NCBI RefSeq assembly: GCF_042648505.1
Contig: NZ_JBHRXK010000003.1
Coordinates: 248,001-312,000 of the forward strand
Direction of reading: 5' to 3'
From: Lysobacter_L cavernae
Lineage (GTDB): Bacteria > Pseudomonadota > Gammaproteobacteria > Xanthomonadales > Xanthomonadaceae
Length of the DNA stretch: 64,000 nt
Shown here: positions 27,141 to 38,284 of the stretch, piece by piece
How the letters are laid out: each line of letters starts with the position of its first letter
Position numbering within the stretch: position 1 is the stretch's first letter
Position numbers and translations under genes: made by a program
Notes under the pieces: generated by a model
What the model was told of the DNA's origin: nothing
Databases searched by the model: none
Seen by the model: only the letters and a program-made list of their open reading frames with translations

Positions 27141-27643
27141 CAGCCGCCTCCCTGCGCGTTCTTGGGCATGATCCGCACCTTGACCCGGCCGGCGTTGGGG
27201 CCGCCGCCCTGCACCTGGCCGGTCTTCATGTTGTAGACGACGCGTTGGCCGGCGATCGAGCCGCTCGGCTGCTGGATGTCGACGCCGCCGGTGAACACCA
27301 CGACCTCGGCCTTGAGGTCGTAGTCGATCTTGTTGGCGACCGCCGTCATCGGCTTGCCGTCGTCGAGCTCCTGTTTCATCTTGGCCGGGCCGCCGGTCAG
27401 CACCGCGCGCACCGGTTCGCCGCCGCTGGTGGTGATCACGGCCTGGCTCGAGCGGATGTCGAGCGTGCCTTGGGTGATGATCACGCCGCCACTGAGCGTG
27501 GTCGGACGGCTGTCGTCCATCGAGTAGTCGGTGCTGCCGGCATCGATGTCCATCGGCTTGTTGCGGTCGCTCGAACGCGCCAGCACGGTGGCGGGCGCCG
27601 CGACCAGCAGCAGCGCGAGCAGACTAGCGGGCAGAGCGTTCAT
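27140..27643 (-). CDS. lptA: LPS transport periplasmic protein LptA
   Basis: A 167-residue periplasmic protein with a signal peptide ([16 protein letters not shown]). The OstA-like beta-jellyroll includes [32 protein letters not shown], which forms the LPS-conducting bridge between LptC and LptD. It overlaps lptC upstream by 20 nt and lptB downstream by one base, so the three are translated together. Confidence 0.93.
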
Positions 27644-28193
27644 AGCGGACCTTGACGTCGGATTTGATTTGCACGCGCTTGGCAGCCAGATCGGCTTCGA
27701 GGCCGCGGCCGTTCAGTATAAAGCCCGGCTCGGTGACGGTTACCGCCACAGCCGAGGTCGCGCGCTTGGCGTCCGGGAATACGTTCAGCTGCTCGCTCGC
27801 CACCTTCACCGGCTTGCCGTCGGCGTTGGTGCTGTCGGCCCGGACCTGGCCGCGCAGGCGCAGCTCCTCGCCCTTGGCGCTGACCCAGCCGGTCTGCGCG
27901 CGCACTTCCCAAGGGCTGGCCTGGCTGCCGGCCGCGGTGGGAATCACGAACAGCGGCGTGGTGATGTCCATGGTCTTCACGTCCGGGTCGCGCTCGAGCC
28001 GCGGCGCGCGCAGGGTGAAGGATTCCTGGCCCTGCTCGTCGAGCGCGACGATCTCGAAGTCGCTGAGCACGTAGTCGGGACGTTTCGCGATCGGGCCGGA
28101 GGGCGCGTCCTTGACCCGCTGTGACCACAGCGCCCAGCCGCTGAGTGCGGCACCGATCAGCAGCAGCACGGTGACGATGCCGCGCCAGCTCAT
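27624..28193 (-). CDS. lptC: LPS export system protein LptC
   Basis: A 189-residue bitopic inner-membrane protein with one N-terminal helix (WRGIVTVLLLIGAALSGWAL). A periplasmic jellyroll follows (PDYVLSDFEIVALDEQGQESFTLRAPRLERDPD), matching LptC and docking to LptA. It lies between kdsC, with a 4-nt overlap at its start, and lptA, which is the E. coli order. Confidence 0.92.
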   Translation of the reverse strand: MSWRGIVTVLLLIGAALSGWALWSQRVKDAPSGPIAKRPDYVLSDFEIVALDEQGQESFTLRAPRLERDPDVKTMDITTPLFVIPTAAGSQASPWEVRAQTGWVSAKGEELRLRGQVRADSTNADGKPVKVASEQLNVFPDAKRATSAVAVTVTEPGFILNGRGLEADLAAKRVQIKSDVKVRYERSAR

Positions 28194-28771
28194 GCAGTGC
28201 CCTCGACGCGCGTGCCTTCGACGCGGGTGACATCGGCCAGCAGGGCTTCGGCGTGGCCCTGCGCGGCCAGCAGCAGGTCGCAGAACTCGCGCGCGGCACC
28301 GTGGCCGGCACGCGCACCGGTGCGCCAGTGCACGCGCTCGCCGACCCAGCGGTGGGCATCGATCGGCGCCACGGCCAGGCCGACCTGCAGCATCACCCGC
28401 AGGTCGGGCAGGTCGTCGCCCATGAACGCGACCTCATCGAGGCCGATACCGAGCCGCGCGGCGATGTCGTGCACGCAGGCGAGCTTGTCGGCGACGGCGG
28501 TGTGCACTTCGCTCAGGCCGAGCTCGGCGCCGCGGCGCTGCGCGATCGTGCTGGCGCGCGCGGTCACCAGCGCGACTGCGATCCCGGCCTTGCGCAGCAG
28601 CACCAGGCCCTGGCCGTCGTGGACGTGGAAGGCCTTGAGTTCGCGGCCTTCGCTGTCGAAGAACAGGCGACCGTCGGTCAGCGTGCCGTCGACGTCGAAG
28701 CAGGCCAGGCGGATGCGCGCGGCGCGCTCGCGGATGTCGGCGGGGTAGTCGTTGAGGTGGCTGTAGGGCAT
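28190..28771 (-). CDS. kdsC: 3-deoxy-D-manno-octulosonate 8-phosphate phosphatase
   Basis: A 193-residue HAD-family phosphatase releasing KDO from KDO-8-phosphate for LPS core synthesis. Motif I is CFDVDGTLTDG with both catalytic Asp residues, motif II lies in VTARAS, and FMGDDLPDL forms the Mg2+-binding end. No cap domain is present, as normal for KdsC. ATG 28771 (MPYSHLND) matches relatives; ATG 28786 would add five residues. The C-terminus repeats VEGTRVEGTA. Upstream kdsD ends a few bases away. Confidence 0.93.
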   Translation of the reverse strand: MPYSHLNDYPADIRERAARIRLACFDVDGTLTDGRLFFDSEGRELKAFHVHDGQGLVLLRKAGIAVALVTARASTIAQRRGAELGLSEVHTAVADKLACVHDIAARLGIGLDEVAFMGDDLPDLRVMLQVGLAVAPIDAHRWVGERVHWRTGARAGHGAAREFCDLLLAAQGHAEALLADVTRVEGTRVEGTA

Positions 28772-28793
28772 GTCGGCGGGCGGCATCGGGCGA

Positions 28794-29819
28794 TCACACC
28801 ACCCGTGCGCGCAACAAGTCATGAATGTTGAGGGCACCGACCACGCGCTGTTCAGCGTCAACGACCAGCAGGCCGCTGATCTTGTGCGCCTCCATCAGCT
28901 GCGCGGCCTCGACCGCGAGCGCGTCGGAGCCGATGGTCTTGGGTGCGCGCGTCATCACCTCGACGATGCGCGTGTTGCGCAGGTCGACGCGGTCGTCGTC
29001 GAGGGTGCGGCGCAGGTCGCCGTCGGTGTACAGGCCGAGCAGGCGGCCGTCGTCGTCGACCACGGCGGTCATGCCCAGGCGCTTGCGGCTCATTTCCACC
29101 AGCGCTTCGCTGACGCTGGCGTCGGCGCCGACCCGCGGCACGTCGTCGCCGGCGTGCATGACATCGCTGATGTGCAGCAGCAGGCGCCTGCCGAGCGCGC
29201 CGGCCGGGTGCGAGCGGGCGAAGTCGTCGGCGGTGAAGCCGCGCGCCTCGAGCAACGCGACCGCGAGTGCATCGCCCATCGCCAGCGAGGCGGTGGTGCT
29301 GGAGGTCGGGGCCAGGTCGAGCGGGCAGGCCTCGGCCGGCACGCTGACGTCCAGGTGCACGTCGGCCTCACGCGCCAGCGACGAGAGGGGGCGGCCGGTC
29401 ATCGCGATCAGCGGGTTGCCCTGGCGCTTGAGCACTGGCAGCAGCAGCAGGATCTCGTCGCTCTCGCCCGAGTAGGACAGTGCCAGCACCACGTCGGCGT
29501 CGGTGATCATGCCCAGGTCGCCGTGCGCGGCCTCGCCGGGATGCACGTAGAACGCCGGGGTGCCGGTCGAGGCCAGGGTCGCGGCGATCTTGCGGGCGAT
29601 GTGGCCGGACTTGCCCATGCCGGTGCAGACCACGCGCCCGCGCGCGGCCAACATCAGGTCGCAGGCGGCGCTGAACTCGCCGTCGATGCGCGCGGCCACG
29701 GCCACCAGCGCCTGGGCCTCGATCCCGAGCACGCGGCGGCCGCTGGCGGCCAGGCCGGTCGCGGTCGACGGGCTGGGGTCGGCTGAGGTGAGTCGATCGG
29801 GGTTGGGGATGCTTGCCAT
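28794..29819 (-). CDS. kdsD: Arabinose-5-phosphate isomerase
   Basis: A 341-residue enzyme turning ribulose-5-phosphate into arabinose-5-phosphate, the first step toward KDO. A SIS sugar-isomerase domain (residues ~40-175) holds TGMGKSGHIARKIAATL and PGEAAHGDLGMI. Two CBS domains follow (~210-340), the second ending GALNIHDLLRARVV. It is the first gene of the long minus-strand series and faces ibaG across a 147-nt gap that should hold both promoters. Confidence 0.95.
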   Translation of the reverse strand: MASIPNPDRLTSADPSPSTATGLAASGRRVLGIEAQALVAVAARIDGEFSAACDLMLAARGRVVCTGMGKSGHIARKIAATLASTGTPAFYVHPGEAAHGDLGMITDADVVLALSYSGESDEILLLLPVLKRQGNPLIAMTGRPLSSLAREADVHLDVSVPAEACPLDLAPTSSTTASLAMGDALAVALLEARGFTADDFARSHPAGALGRRLLLHISDVMHAGDDVPRVGADASVSEALVEMSRKRLGMTAVVDDDGRLLGLYTDGDLRRTLDDDRVDLRNTRIVEVMTRAPKTIGSDALAVEAAQLMEAHKISGLLVVDAEQRVVGALNIHDLLRARVV

Positions 29820-29966
29820 TTCGGACCGGGGGCCTTTCCGCTAGGCTAATCCATCAATTCTATGCGGTTCATCCGCCAAAAGCCCGTCAACGTCGGGCTC
29901 CCGCTCACCCGCGTGACCGTGCGCAGTCGTCAGATCGCCCGGCCCGCATGAACTTCCGAGGCCTGT

Positions 29967-30197
29967 GTGAATCCCGAGACCATCCGCCACTTGATCGAAC
30001 AGGGCCTGCCCGGCGCCCGCGCTGACGTGCGTGGCGACGACGGCGTGCACTTCGAGGCCACTGTCGTGGCCGAGGCGTTCCGCGGCAAGCTGCCGCTGGC
30101 CCGCCATCGCCTGGTCTACGCCACGCTGGGCGAACGCATGGGTGGCGAGATCCACGCGCTCGCGCTCAAGACCCTGACCCCCGAAGAAGCCGCCTGA
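29967..30197 (+). CDS. ibaG: BolA-family protein (IbaG/YrbA)
   Basis: A 76-residue BolA-fold protein (MNPETIRHLIEQGLPGARADVRGDDGVHFEATVVAEAF and RLVYATLGERMGGEIHALALKT). IbaG proteins pair with monothiol glutaredoxins in iron-sulfur trafficking and respond to acid in E. coli. A GTG start at 29967 is needed to keep the conserved N-terminus. It sits directly before murA, a widely conserved arrangement. Confidence 0.9.
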   Translation: MNPETIRHLIEQGLPGARADVRGDDGVHFEATVVAEAFRGKLPLARHRLVYATLGERMGGEIHALALKTLTPEEAA

Positions 30198-31831
<1,634 letters not shown>

Positions 31832-31844
31832 GCCGGGAAACAAG

Positions 31845-31868
31845 AAAGCCCCGCTGCGGCGGGGCTTT
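31845..31868. terminator. Bidirectional Rho-independent terminator
   Basis: AAAGCCCCGC (31845-31854) pairs with GCGGGGCTTT (31859-31868) around the 4-nt loop TGCG. A/T-rich ends on both sides let it stop transcription from the murA operon (plus) and from the convergent DUF3108 pair (minus). Confidence 0.9.
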
Positions 31869-31902
31869 CCGTTGGGTCGCGTGGTGCCGGTTGTGCAGCG
31901 GC

Positions 31903-32592
31903 TCAGCGCACCGCCTGCACCTTGAGGTCGATCGCGTCCTGGCCCTTGTCGCGCTGCAGGATGCGCGCCGGCACCGGCATGCCGTCGACCACCCAGGCGA
32001 TGGTCTGTTTGTTGCCGTTGGTGCTGACCACCTTGGTTGCCTGCTGTGGCTTGCCGGCGACGGTGATCTGCTCCTTGCCGGCGACGGCGTAGCTCAGCTG
32101 CTTGACGCGGCCGTCCTCGACCATGCGGTAGTTCAGCGGCTTGCCGGCGGCGACGTCGCGCACCAGCGCCAGGTTGATCAGCAGCGCGTCCATGTCGCCG
32201 GCCTGCAGCTTGATCGGGCCGGCGCGGTCGGGCTTGACGTCGCCGGACCAGCTGGCCACGCCGCGGGCCCAGTCGTAGGTGGCATTCTTGTTCTGCTTCT
32301 TGGTCAGCACCTTGGAGCTGTCGTTGCCGGACAGCGGTCGCCACTGGCCGCCCTTTTCCTCGAACACGGTCGACTGCTGCAGTTCGGCCAGTGGGCTGGA
32401 CACGGCGAGGCTGTACTTCCAGCGGTTGGCGCCGTCGGCGACCAGGGTCATGCGGCCGTTGCCCTGCATGCCCATGTAGCTGGCCTGGTAGTCGGCGGAA
32501 AACGGCTTGACCGCCAGCGCCGGTGCGCTGATCGCGGCCAGCAGCAGGGCGAGGGCAGCACGCGCGCGGATCGGGGAGGTATTGGCCATCAC
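31903..32592 (-). CDS. DUF3108 secreted protein, copy 2
   Basis: A 229-residue protein with a signal peptide (ALALLLAAISAPALA) and a DUF3108 domain beginning KPFSADYQASYMGMQGNGRMTL. The conserved YDWARGVASWSGDVKPDR, DMDALLINLALVRD and the end AWVVDGMPVPARILQRDKGQDAIDLK are present. The family is periplasmic and uncharacterised. It is clearly paralogous to the gene before it and overlaps it by 4 nt. Confidence 0.88.
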   Translation of the reverse strand: MMANTSPIRARAALALLLAAISAPALAVKPFSADYQASYMGMQGNGRMTLVADGANRWKYSLAVSSPLAELQQSTVFEEKGGQWRPLSGNDSSKVLTKKQNKNATYDWARGVASWSGDVKPDRAGPIKLQAGDMDALLINLALVRDVAAGKPLNYRMVEDGRVKQLSYAVAGKEQITVAGKPQQATKVVSTNGNKQTIAWVVDGMPVPARILQRDKGQDAIDLKVQAVR

Positions 32593-33308
32593 TGGGCTCC
32601 TTTGTAGTCGACCAGTCGCAGGTCGAACGTGTCTTCACCGTTGTCGCGTTGCAGGATCCGCACCGGCGTCGGCACGCCGTCGACCACCCACACTACGGTC
32701 TCGTCGTTGCCGCCGCTCTGCACGCGGCTGACCCGCATCGCACTGAAACTCATGCCGTCGACGACCGTGCCCTCCAGCTCGGGAGCGACGGCGTACTGGT
32801 AGTCGCGCGCGCGGCCGTTGTCGACGAAGCGGTAGTGCAGGGTCTGGCCGGGCTGGGCGTCGCGCACGATCGCCAGGTTGATCAGCAGCCCGCTCATGTC
32901 GCCGTCCTTCAGCGGCACCGGCGAACGGCGGTTCTTCTTGACGTCGCCGGTCCAGCGCGCGGTACGCGTGGACCAGTCGTAGGTGCCGGTCATCTCCTTG
33001 CCCATGAACACGGCCTTGCGCACCGTGCTCTGGCTCAGTGGCCGGTAGGCATTGCCGACGGTGTCGAACACCGTGCTCTGCTGGGCGTTGACGCCGGCCA
33101 GCCCGACCAGGCCGCGGGTGCCGCGCATGCCCAGGTCGACGCGCCAGCGCGTGCCATCGCCGTGGACCACCTGCATGGTGGCCTCGCCGAGGACCTTGCC
33201 GTCCTTGAAGACCTGGTAATTGGCGACGAAGGGCTCCAGGGCCGCCGCCGGGGCGGCAAAGGCCGCGCCGAGCAAGAAGACGCCCATGACCGGGAAAACC
33301 TGCTTCAT
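32589..33308 (-). CDS. DUF3108 secreted protein, copy 1
   Basis: A 239-residue paralogue of the next gene with a signal peptide (FPVMGVFLLGAAFAAPAAA). Shared blocks are EPFVANYQVFKDGKVLGEATMQ, YDWSTRTARWTGDVKKNR, DMSGLLINLAIVRDAQPGQTLHYRFVDNGRARDY and VWVVDGVPTPVRILQRDNGEDTFDL. ATG 33308 precedes the signal peptide directly. The tandem pair often lies beside purN-purM in this group, but no biochemical role is known. Confidence 0.88.
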   Translation of the reverse strand: MKQVFPVMGVFLLGAAFAAPAAALEPFVANYQVFKDGKVLGEATMQVVHGDGTRWRVDLGMRGTRGLVGLAGVNAQQSTVFDTVGNAYRPLSQSTVRKAVFMGKEMTGTYDWSTRTARWTGDVKKNRRSPVPLKDGDMSGLLINLAIVRDAQPGQTLHYRFVDNGRARDYQYAVAPELEGTVVDGMSFSAMRVSRVQSGGNDETVVWVVDGVPTPVRILQRDNGEDTFDLRLVDYKGAQ

Positions 33309-33347
33309 CGAACCTCGACTGCGCAACGGAAGGTGTGAACCGGCATG

Positions 33348-34019
33348 TTAAGCCGAAGCAGCGCCGTCGTCGGCCTGCAGATCACCGGCGGAATCTAAGC
33401 GCAGCGGGGTAAATAACGGATGACCGTCGGCCATGACCGTTGCACCGCGTTCAGCCAGGCGGCCGGAAACGGCCAGGCGAAGGGTCGCGATCAGCAGCGG
33501 GTGCTCCACGGCCAGCACCCGCGCCGCCAGGGATTCGGCATCGTCACCGGCCAACACCGGCACGACCGCCTGTGCAATCACCGCGCCGGCATCGAGTTCG
33601 GGAGTGACGAAATGAACGCTGGCGCCGTGCTCGCGCTCGCCCGCCGCCAAGGCGCGTGCATGCGTGCGCAGGCCGCGGAACCTGGGCAGCAGCGACGGGT
33701 GGATGTTGAGCAGGCGTCCGCGCAGGCCGGCGATGAAGGCCTCGCCAAGGATGCGCATGTAGCCGGCGCAGAGCACCCAGTCCGGTTGCCGCTCGGCCAC
33801 CGCCGCGGCCAGAACGGCGTCGAACGCGTCGCGATCGGCGTAATCCCGGGCGTCGGCGCTCCAGCGCAGGGCCGCCGGCACGCGTTGCAGCGCCGGTGCC
33901 CCGGGCTTGTCGGAAAACACCCCGACGATCTCGGCGTCGAGTTGCCCGGCCGCGATCGCATCGAGCACCGCCTGCAGGTTGCTGCCGCGGCCCGAGGCCA
34001 GCACCGCGATGCGCCGCAT
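33348..34019 (-). CDS. purN: Phosphoribosylglycinamide formyltransferase
   Basis: A 223-residue enzyme that formylates GAR using 10-formyl-THF in purine synthesis. N-terminal ASGRGSNLQAVLDAI binds the phosphoribosyl group. The catalytic signature NIHPSLLPRFRGLRTHARALAAGEREHGASVHFVTPELDAG holds the Asn, His and Asp triad. It begins 4 nt after the purM stop. ATG 34019 is fixed by the conserved N-terminus; earlier in-frame starts lie inside purM. Confidence 0.95.
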   Translation of the reverse strand: MRRIAVLASGRGSNLQAVLDAIAAGQLDAEIVGVFSDKPGAPALQRVPAALRWSADARDYADRDAFDAVLAAAVAERQPDWVLCAGYMRILGEAFIAGLRGRLLNIHPSLLPRFRGLRTHARALAAGEREHGASVHFVTPELDAGAVIAQAVVPVLAGDDAESLAARVLAVEHPLLIATLRLAVSGRLAERGATVMADGHPLFTPLRLDSAGDLQADDGAASA

Positions 34020-34023
34020 CGGC

Positions 34024-35088
34024 TCAGCCAATGCGGACGCGTTCGTTGTCGGCGCGCTTGACCACCTGGCCGATCGCGCGGTGCGCCAGGCCGAGGCGGT
34101 CGAGGTCGGCGTTGACCGCGGTGACATCGTTCGGCGACACCACCAGCACGAAGCCGACGCCGCAGTTGAAGGTGCGCCACATCTCGTCGTTCGGTACCGC
34201 GCCTTCGCGCTGCAGCCAGTCGAACACGGGCGGCAGCACGATTGCCGACGCCTCGATGTCGAGGCCGAGGCCGTCCGGGATCACGCGGATGATGTTCTCG
34301 GTGAGACCGCCGCCGGTGATGTGGGCCATGGCACTGATTCCACCCTGTGCGCCATCGTGCTTGCCGAGCAATTCCAGGATCGGCTTCACGTACAGCGCGG
34401 TCGGGGCCATCAGGGCGTCGATCAGCTTGGTGCCTCCGACCTCGACATCGGCCGGGCGGCCGGCGCGGTCGTAGATGCGGCGGATCAGCGAATAGCCGTT
34501 GGAGTGCGGGCCGCTGGAGGCGATGCCGATCAGCACGTCGCCGGCGCGTACCTTGGCGCCGTCGAGCAGCTTGGATTTCTCCACCGCCGCCACGCAGAAG
34601 CCGGCCAGGTCGTACTCGCCCGGCGGGTACATGTCCGGCATCTCGGCGGTTTCACCACCGATCAGCGCGCAACCCGACAGTTCGCAACCCTTGGCGATGC
34701 CGCCGACCACGGCCACGGTGGTGTCGACATCGAGCTTGCCGGTGGCGAAGTAGTCGAGGAAGAACAGCGGCTCGGCGCCCTGCACCAACACGTCGTTGAC
34801 GCACATGCCGACCAGGTCGATGCCGATGGTGTCGTGACGGTTGAGCTGCTGCGCCAGCTTGAGCTTGGTGCCGACACCGTCGGTGCCGGAGACCAGCACC
34901 GGTTCCTTGTACTTGTTGGACAGGTCGAACAGCGCGCCGAACCCGCCCAGCCCGCCCATCACCTCGGGACGGAAGCTGCGCTTGACCAGCGGCTTGATGC
35001 GCTCGACGACTTCGTTGCCGGCGTCGATATCGACCCCTGCGTCACGGTAGGTCAGCGGAGTGGGGGCAGAGGGGGTGGGAGCGGTCAC
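34024..35088 (-). CDS. purM: Phosphoribosylformylglycinamidine cyclo-ligase
   Basis: A 354-residue AIR synthetase closing the imidazole ring in purine synthesis. Signature blocks are [68 protein letters not shown] and [14 protein letters not shown]. It is the first gene of purM-purN and divergent from the DUF2066 gene, with 121 nt between that should carry both promoters. Confidence 0.96.
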   Translation of the reverse strand: MTAPTPSAPTPLTYRDAGVDIDAGNEVVERIKPLVKRSFRPEVMGGLGGFGALFDLSNKYKEPVLVSGTDGVGTKLKLAQQLNRHDTIGIDLVGMCVNDVLVQGAEPLFFLDYFATGKLDVDTTVAVVGGIAKGCELSGCALIGGETAEMPDMYPPGEYDLAGFCVAAVEKSKLLDGAKVRAGDVLIGIASSGPHSNGYSLIRRIYDRAGRPADVEVGGTKLIDALMAPTALYVKPILELLGKHDGAQGGISAMAHITGGGLTENIIRVIPDGLGLDIEASAIVLPPVFDWLQREGAVPNDEMWRTFNCGVGFVLVVSPNDVTAVNADLDRLGLAHRAIGQVVKRADNERVRIG

Positions 35089-35209
35089 GGCGGCCTCGGC
35101 GGTCGCGGAAGGAGTGAGTCGGCGATTTTACCAGCCGCAGCGGTCGCGAATGGACGTGCCGACGCCACTACGGCACCATTTCGCCCATTACGCATCTCCA
35201 GGGACAGCG

Positions 35210-36307
35210 ATGGTTCGGGCAATCCGCACGAGAACACTGCACTCCAAGCTCTGCGCGCTGGGCCTGTTGGCGCTGCTGTGGGTGAGCTTTGCGGCCCCCG
35301 CGCAGCGCGTCGAGGGCGACCGGGCCAAGGCCGAGGGCATCTATTCGGCTGAAGTCCAGGTCAATGGCCAGGGCGAGGGTGAGCGCAACGGCGCGTTCGC
35401 GCGGGCGCTGGCGCAGGTGTTGGGCAAGCTGTCGGGCGACCGCGGCGCCGCCTCGCGCCCGGGTGTCGGCCAGGAGCTGCGCCGCGCCAAGGACTACGTC
35501 GAGGGCTACGACTACCGCCAGGACGAAGGCCTCGGCGCTGGCGGCGCGCCGAGCTTCCGCACCACGCTGGTGGTGCGTTTCGACGAGGAGGGCGTCAACG
35601 GCCTGGCCTCGACCCTGGGCATTCCGGTGTGGCCGCAACCGCGGCCCAAGCCGGTGCTGTGGCTGGCCATCGACGACGGCAGCGGCCCGCGCCTGGTCGG
35701 TTTGCCGCAGGTCAACGCGGCGCGCGCGGCGCTCAATCGTGCGGTCGAGCGCGGCTACAAGCTGGGTCTGCCGACCGGCAATGCCGCCGAACAGGCCGCG
35801 GTCGGGGCGATCTGGCGCGGCGACAGCGCCGCGGTCGCGCGCGCCTCGTCGCGCTACAGCCCGCCGATGCAGCTGATCGGCAAGCTCTACCGGGACAAGG
35901 CCGGCTGGAAAGGCGACTGGACCTTCGTCGACGGCGGCAAGGTGCTGTCGAGCTGGTCCAACACCGGTGCCGATGCGCGCCTGGTGATGGCCTCCGGTGC
36001 CGACGGCGCCGCCGATGCGCTGACCCGGCGCTACGCCAAGCGCAGTGCCGCCGGCCCGGCTGGCAGCTACCGCGTCACTGTCACCGGCATCGACAGCAGC
36101 GATGACTTCATCCGCCTGGCCGGTTACCTGCAGAAGCTGGCCGTGGTGCGCAAGGTCACGCCGGTGCGGGCGACGCCGCAAGGCCTCGAATACGAACTGG
36201 ACCTGATCAGCGGTCTGGCCGGTTTCAACCGCATGGTCAGCGGCGGCAACGTCCTGGAGCCGCTGGAGGGCCTGGAAGGCCAGCCACCGGTGTATGTGCT
36301 GCACTGA
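35210..36307 (+). CDS. DUF2066 domain protein
   Basis: A 365-residue protein with a signal sequence (LGLLALLWVSFAAPAQ). The DUF2066 domain covers IYSAEVQVNGQGEGERNGAFARALAQVLGKLSGDR and later GIPVWPQPRPKPVLWLAIDDG and YSPPMQLIGKLYRDKAGWKGDWTF. The C-terminal part (YRVTVTGIDSSDDFIRLAGYLQKLAVVRKV) looks like a small alpha-beta domain. Function unknown. ATG 35210 sits just before the signal. Its stop overlaps the permease start as TGATG. Confidence 0.85.
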   Translation: MVRAIRTRTLHSKLCALGLLALLWVSFAAPAQRVEGDRAKAEGIYSAEVQVNGQGEGERNGAFARALAQVLGKLSGDRGAASRPGVGQELRRAKDYVEGYDYRQDEGLGAGGAPSFRTTLVVRFDEEGVNGLASTLGIPVWPQPRPKPVLWLAIDDGSGPRLVGLPQVNAARAALNRAVERGYKLGLPTGNAAEQAAVGAIWRGDSAAVARASSRYSPPMQLIGKLYRDKAGWKGDWTFVDGGKVLSSWSNTGADARLVMASGADGAADALTRRYAKRSAAGPAGSYRVTVTGIDSSDDFIRLAGYLQKLAVVRKVTPVRATPQGLEYELDLISGLAGFNRMVSGGNVLEPLEGLEGQPPVYVLH

Positions 36308-37464
36308 TGGAGACAAGAATGGATTCGTTGGACGAGATCGCGCGCTTCCTGCGTCGGTTGCAATGGGCTGCGCTCGGGCTCGGTGCCTGCTGGCTGCTGT
36401 GGCTGCTGGCGCCCATCCTGACCCCGTTCGTGGTGGCCTTGCTGCTGGGTTGGCTCGGCGATCCGCTGGTCGACCGCCTGCAGCGCTCCGGTCGCTCACG
36501 CAACGTCGCGGTGACCCTGGTGTTCACCCTGATGGCGATGCTGGTGTTGCTGGCACTGGCGGTGCTGGTGCCGCTGATCGAGCGCCAGATCTCGACCCTG
36601 GTGACGTCGCTGCCGCGATATCGCGACTGGCTCATGGGCACCGCGTTGCCTTGGGTCGAGATGCGCACCGGCTACGAGATCACCAACTGGCTTGACCTCA
36701 ACCATCTGGTGCAACTGGTGCGCGACAACTGGGAGCGTGCCGGCGGCTTCGCCACCACGTTGCTCGGCTACCTGTCGCGCTCCAGCTTCGCGGTGATCGG
36801 CCTGGTTGCCAATGTCGCCCTGTTGCCGGTGATCGCGTTCTTCTTCCTGCGCGACTGGGACCTGATCGTCGAGCGCGTGGCTTCCCTGATCCCGCGCGAT
36901 CACCTGCCCACGGCCAGCCTGCTGGCGCGCGAATCCAGCGACGTGCTTGGTGCGTTCCTGCGCGGCCAGTTCCTGGTGATGCTGGTGCTGGGCGTGATGT
37001 ACGGCCTCGGCCTGTGGGCGGTCGGGCTCGACCTGGGCATCCTGATCGGCCTGATCGCCGGCCTGCTGACCTTCGTGCCGTACCTCGGCCCGGCCAGCGG
37101 CATCATCCTGGGCGTGATCGCCGCGCTGGTGCAGTACGGCGACTGGCAACACGTCGCCGGAGTGCTGGTGGTGTTCGGCGTCGGCCAGGTCATCGAGAGC
37201 TACGTGCTGACGCCCAAGCTGGTCGGAGACCGCATCGGCCTGCACCCGGTGGCGGTGATCTTCGCGGTGCTGGCCGGCGGCCAACTGTTCGGCTTCCTCG
37301 GCATGCTGTTGGCGTTGCCGGTGGCGGCGGTGGCCAACGTGCTGCTGCGCTATGCACAGGAGCGCTACCGCCACAGCAGGCTCTACGTCGGCGAGCATCC
37401 CGGAGCGCCTGATCCGCTGGCCGATCCGCATCTGGCGCCGCCGGTGGAGCCCAAGTCGGAGTGA
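36307..37464 (+). CDS. AI-2E/PerM family transporter
   Basis: A 385-residue protein with about eight membrane helices. It has the family motif VPYLGPASGIILG, plus GVMYGLGLWAVGLDLGILIGLIAGLLTF and the end GFLGMLLALPVAAVANVLLRYAQERYRHS. The family includes the putative autoinducer-2 exporter TqsA and the permease PerM; the DUF2066-perM-hda order supports the PerM label. Substrate unknown. Starts at 36307 and 36319 are both plausible. Confidence 0.9.
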   Translation: METRMDSLDEIARFLRRLQWAALGLGACWLLWLLAPILTPFVVALLLGWLGDPLVDRLQRSGRSRNVAVTLVFTLMAMLVLLALAVLVPLIERQISTLVTSLPRYRDWLMGTALPWVEMRTGYEITNWLDLNHLVQLVRDNWERAGGFATTLLGYLSRSSFAVIGLVANVALLPVIAFFFLRDWDLIVERVASLIPRDHLPTASLLARESSDVLGAFLRGQFLVMLVLGVMYGLGLWAVGLDLGILIGLIAGLLTFVPYLGPASGIILGVIAALVQYGDWQHVAGVLVVFGVGQVIESYVLTPKLVGDRIGLHPVAVIFAVLAGGQLFGFLGMLLALPVAAVANVLLRYAQERYRHSRLYVGEHPGAPDPLADPHLAPPVEPKSE

Positions 37465-37471
37465 GGTTGCA

Positions 37472-38167
37472 GTGAGTGTTCCGCAGCTGCCGCTGTCACT
37501 GCGTTATCCGCCGGACCAGCGACTCGATACCTTTGTCGGCGCGCCGCCCGGCGCGCTCGCGCAATTGCGTGCGCTGGCGACGCGGTCCGGTGGCGACAAC
37601 GTGTACCTGGCCGGTCCGGCCGGCGTCGGCAAGACCCATCTGCTGCTGGCGACCTGCGCCGCGGCCGAGTCCGCCGGCCGGCGTGCCGCCTACTTGCCAC
37701 TGATCGCGGCGGCGGGGCGTCTGCGCGAAGCCCTGGAGGCGCTGGAAGGCAACGATCTGCTCGCACTCGACGGCCTCGATGCGATTGCCGGTGACCGCGA
37801 GGACGAGGTCGCGTTGTTCGACGCCCACAACCGCGCCCGCCAGGCCGGCGCTACCCTGGTCTACGCGGCGCGGGATATTCCCGACGCGATCGGCCTGGGC
37901 CTGCCCGACCTGCGCTCGCGCCTGGGGCAGTGCACGCGCATCACGTTGCTCGCGCTCGACGACGACGGTCGCGGCGAAGTGCTGCGCCAACGGGCGCAGC
38001 GACGCGGGCTGATTCTCGAAGCGGCCGCACTGGATTGGCTGCTCAGGCGCGTCGATCGCGACCTGGCCGGCCTCACTGCGTTGCTCGACCAGCTCGATCG
38101 CGCCTCTCTGGCGGCGCAGCGGCGGATCACGGTGCCATTCCTGCGACAGACGCTTGGCGCGGACTGA
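37472..38167 (+). CDS. hda: DnaA regulatory inactivator Hda
   Basis: A 231-residue AAA+ protein related to DnaA domain III. The N-terminal clamp-binding peptide QLPLSL is present. Walker A GPAGVGKT is at residues 48-55, Walker B-like LLALDGLDAIAGD follows, and sensor-2 RRVDRDL is near the end. With the sliding clamp it promotes hydrolysis of DnaA-ATP and limits replication starts. A GTG start at 37472, with GAGG 5 nt upstream, keeps the clamp-binding motif at the N-terminus. Confidence 0.92.
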   Translation: MSVPQLPLSLRYPPDQRLDTFVGAPPGALAQLRALATRSGGDNVYLAGPAGVGKTHLLLATCAAAESAGRRAAYLPLIAAAGRLREALEALEGNDLLALDGLDAIAGDREDEVALFDAHNRARQAGATLVYAARDIPDAIGLGLPDLRSRLGQCTRITLLALDDDGRGEVLRQRAQRRGLILEAAALDWLLRRVDRDLAGLTALLDQLDRASLAAQRRITVPFLRQTLGAD

Positions 38168-38284
38168 ACGGGTGCGCGGCACGCACGTTTACGGACAGAA
38201 GTAAAAGCAGAGCCTGTTTTCGCGGGAATGACGTTCGATGTTCTGGGAAGTCGACGAAACCCGTTGCTGGAGTCGTCGGATCGT

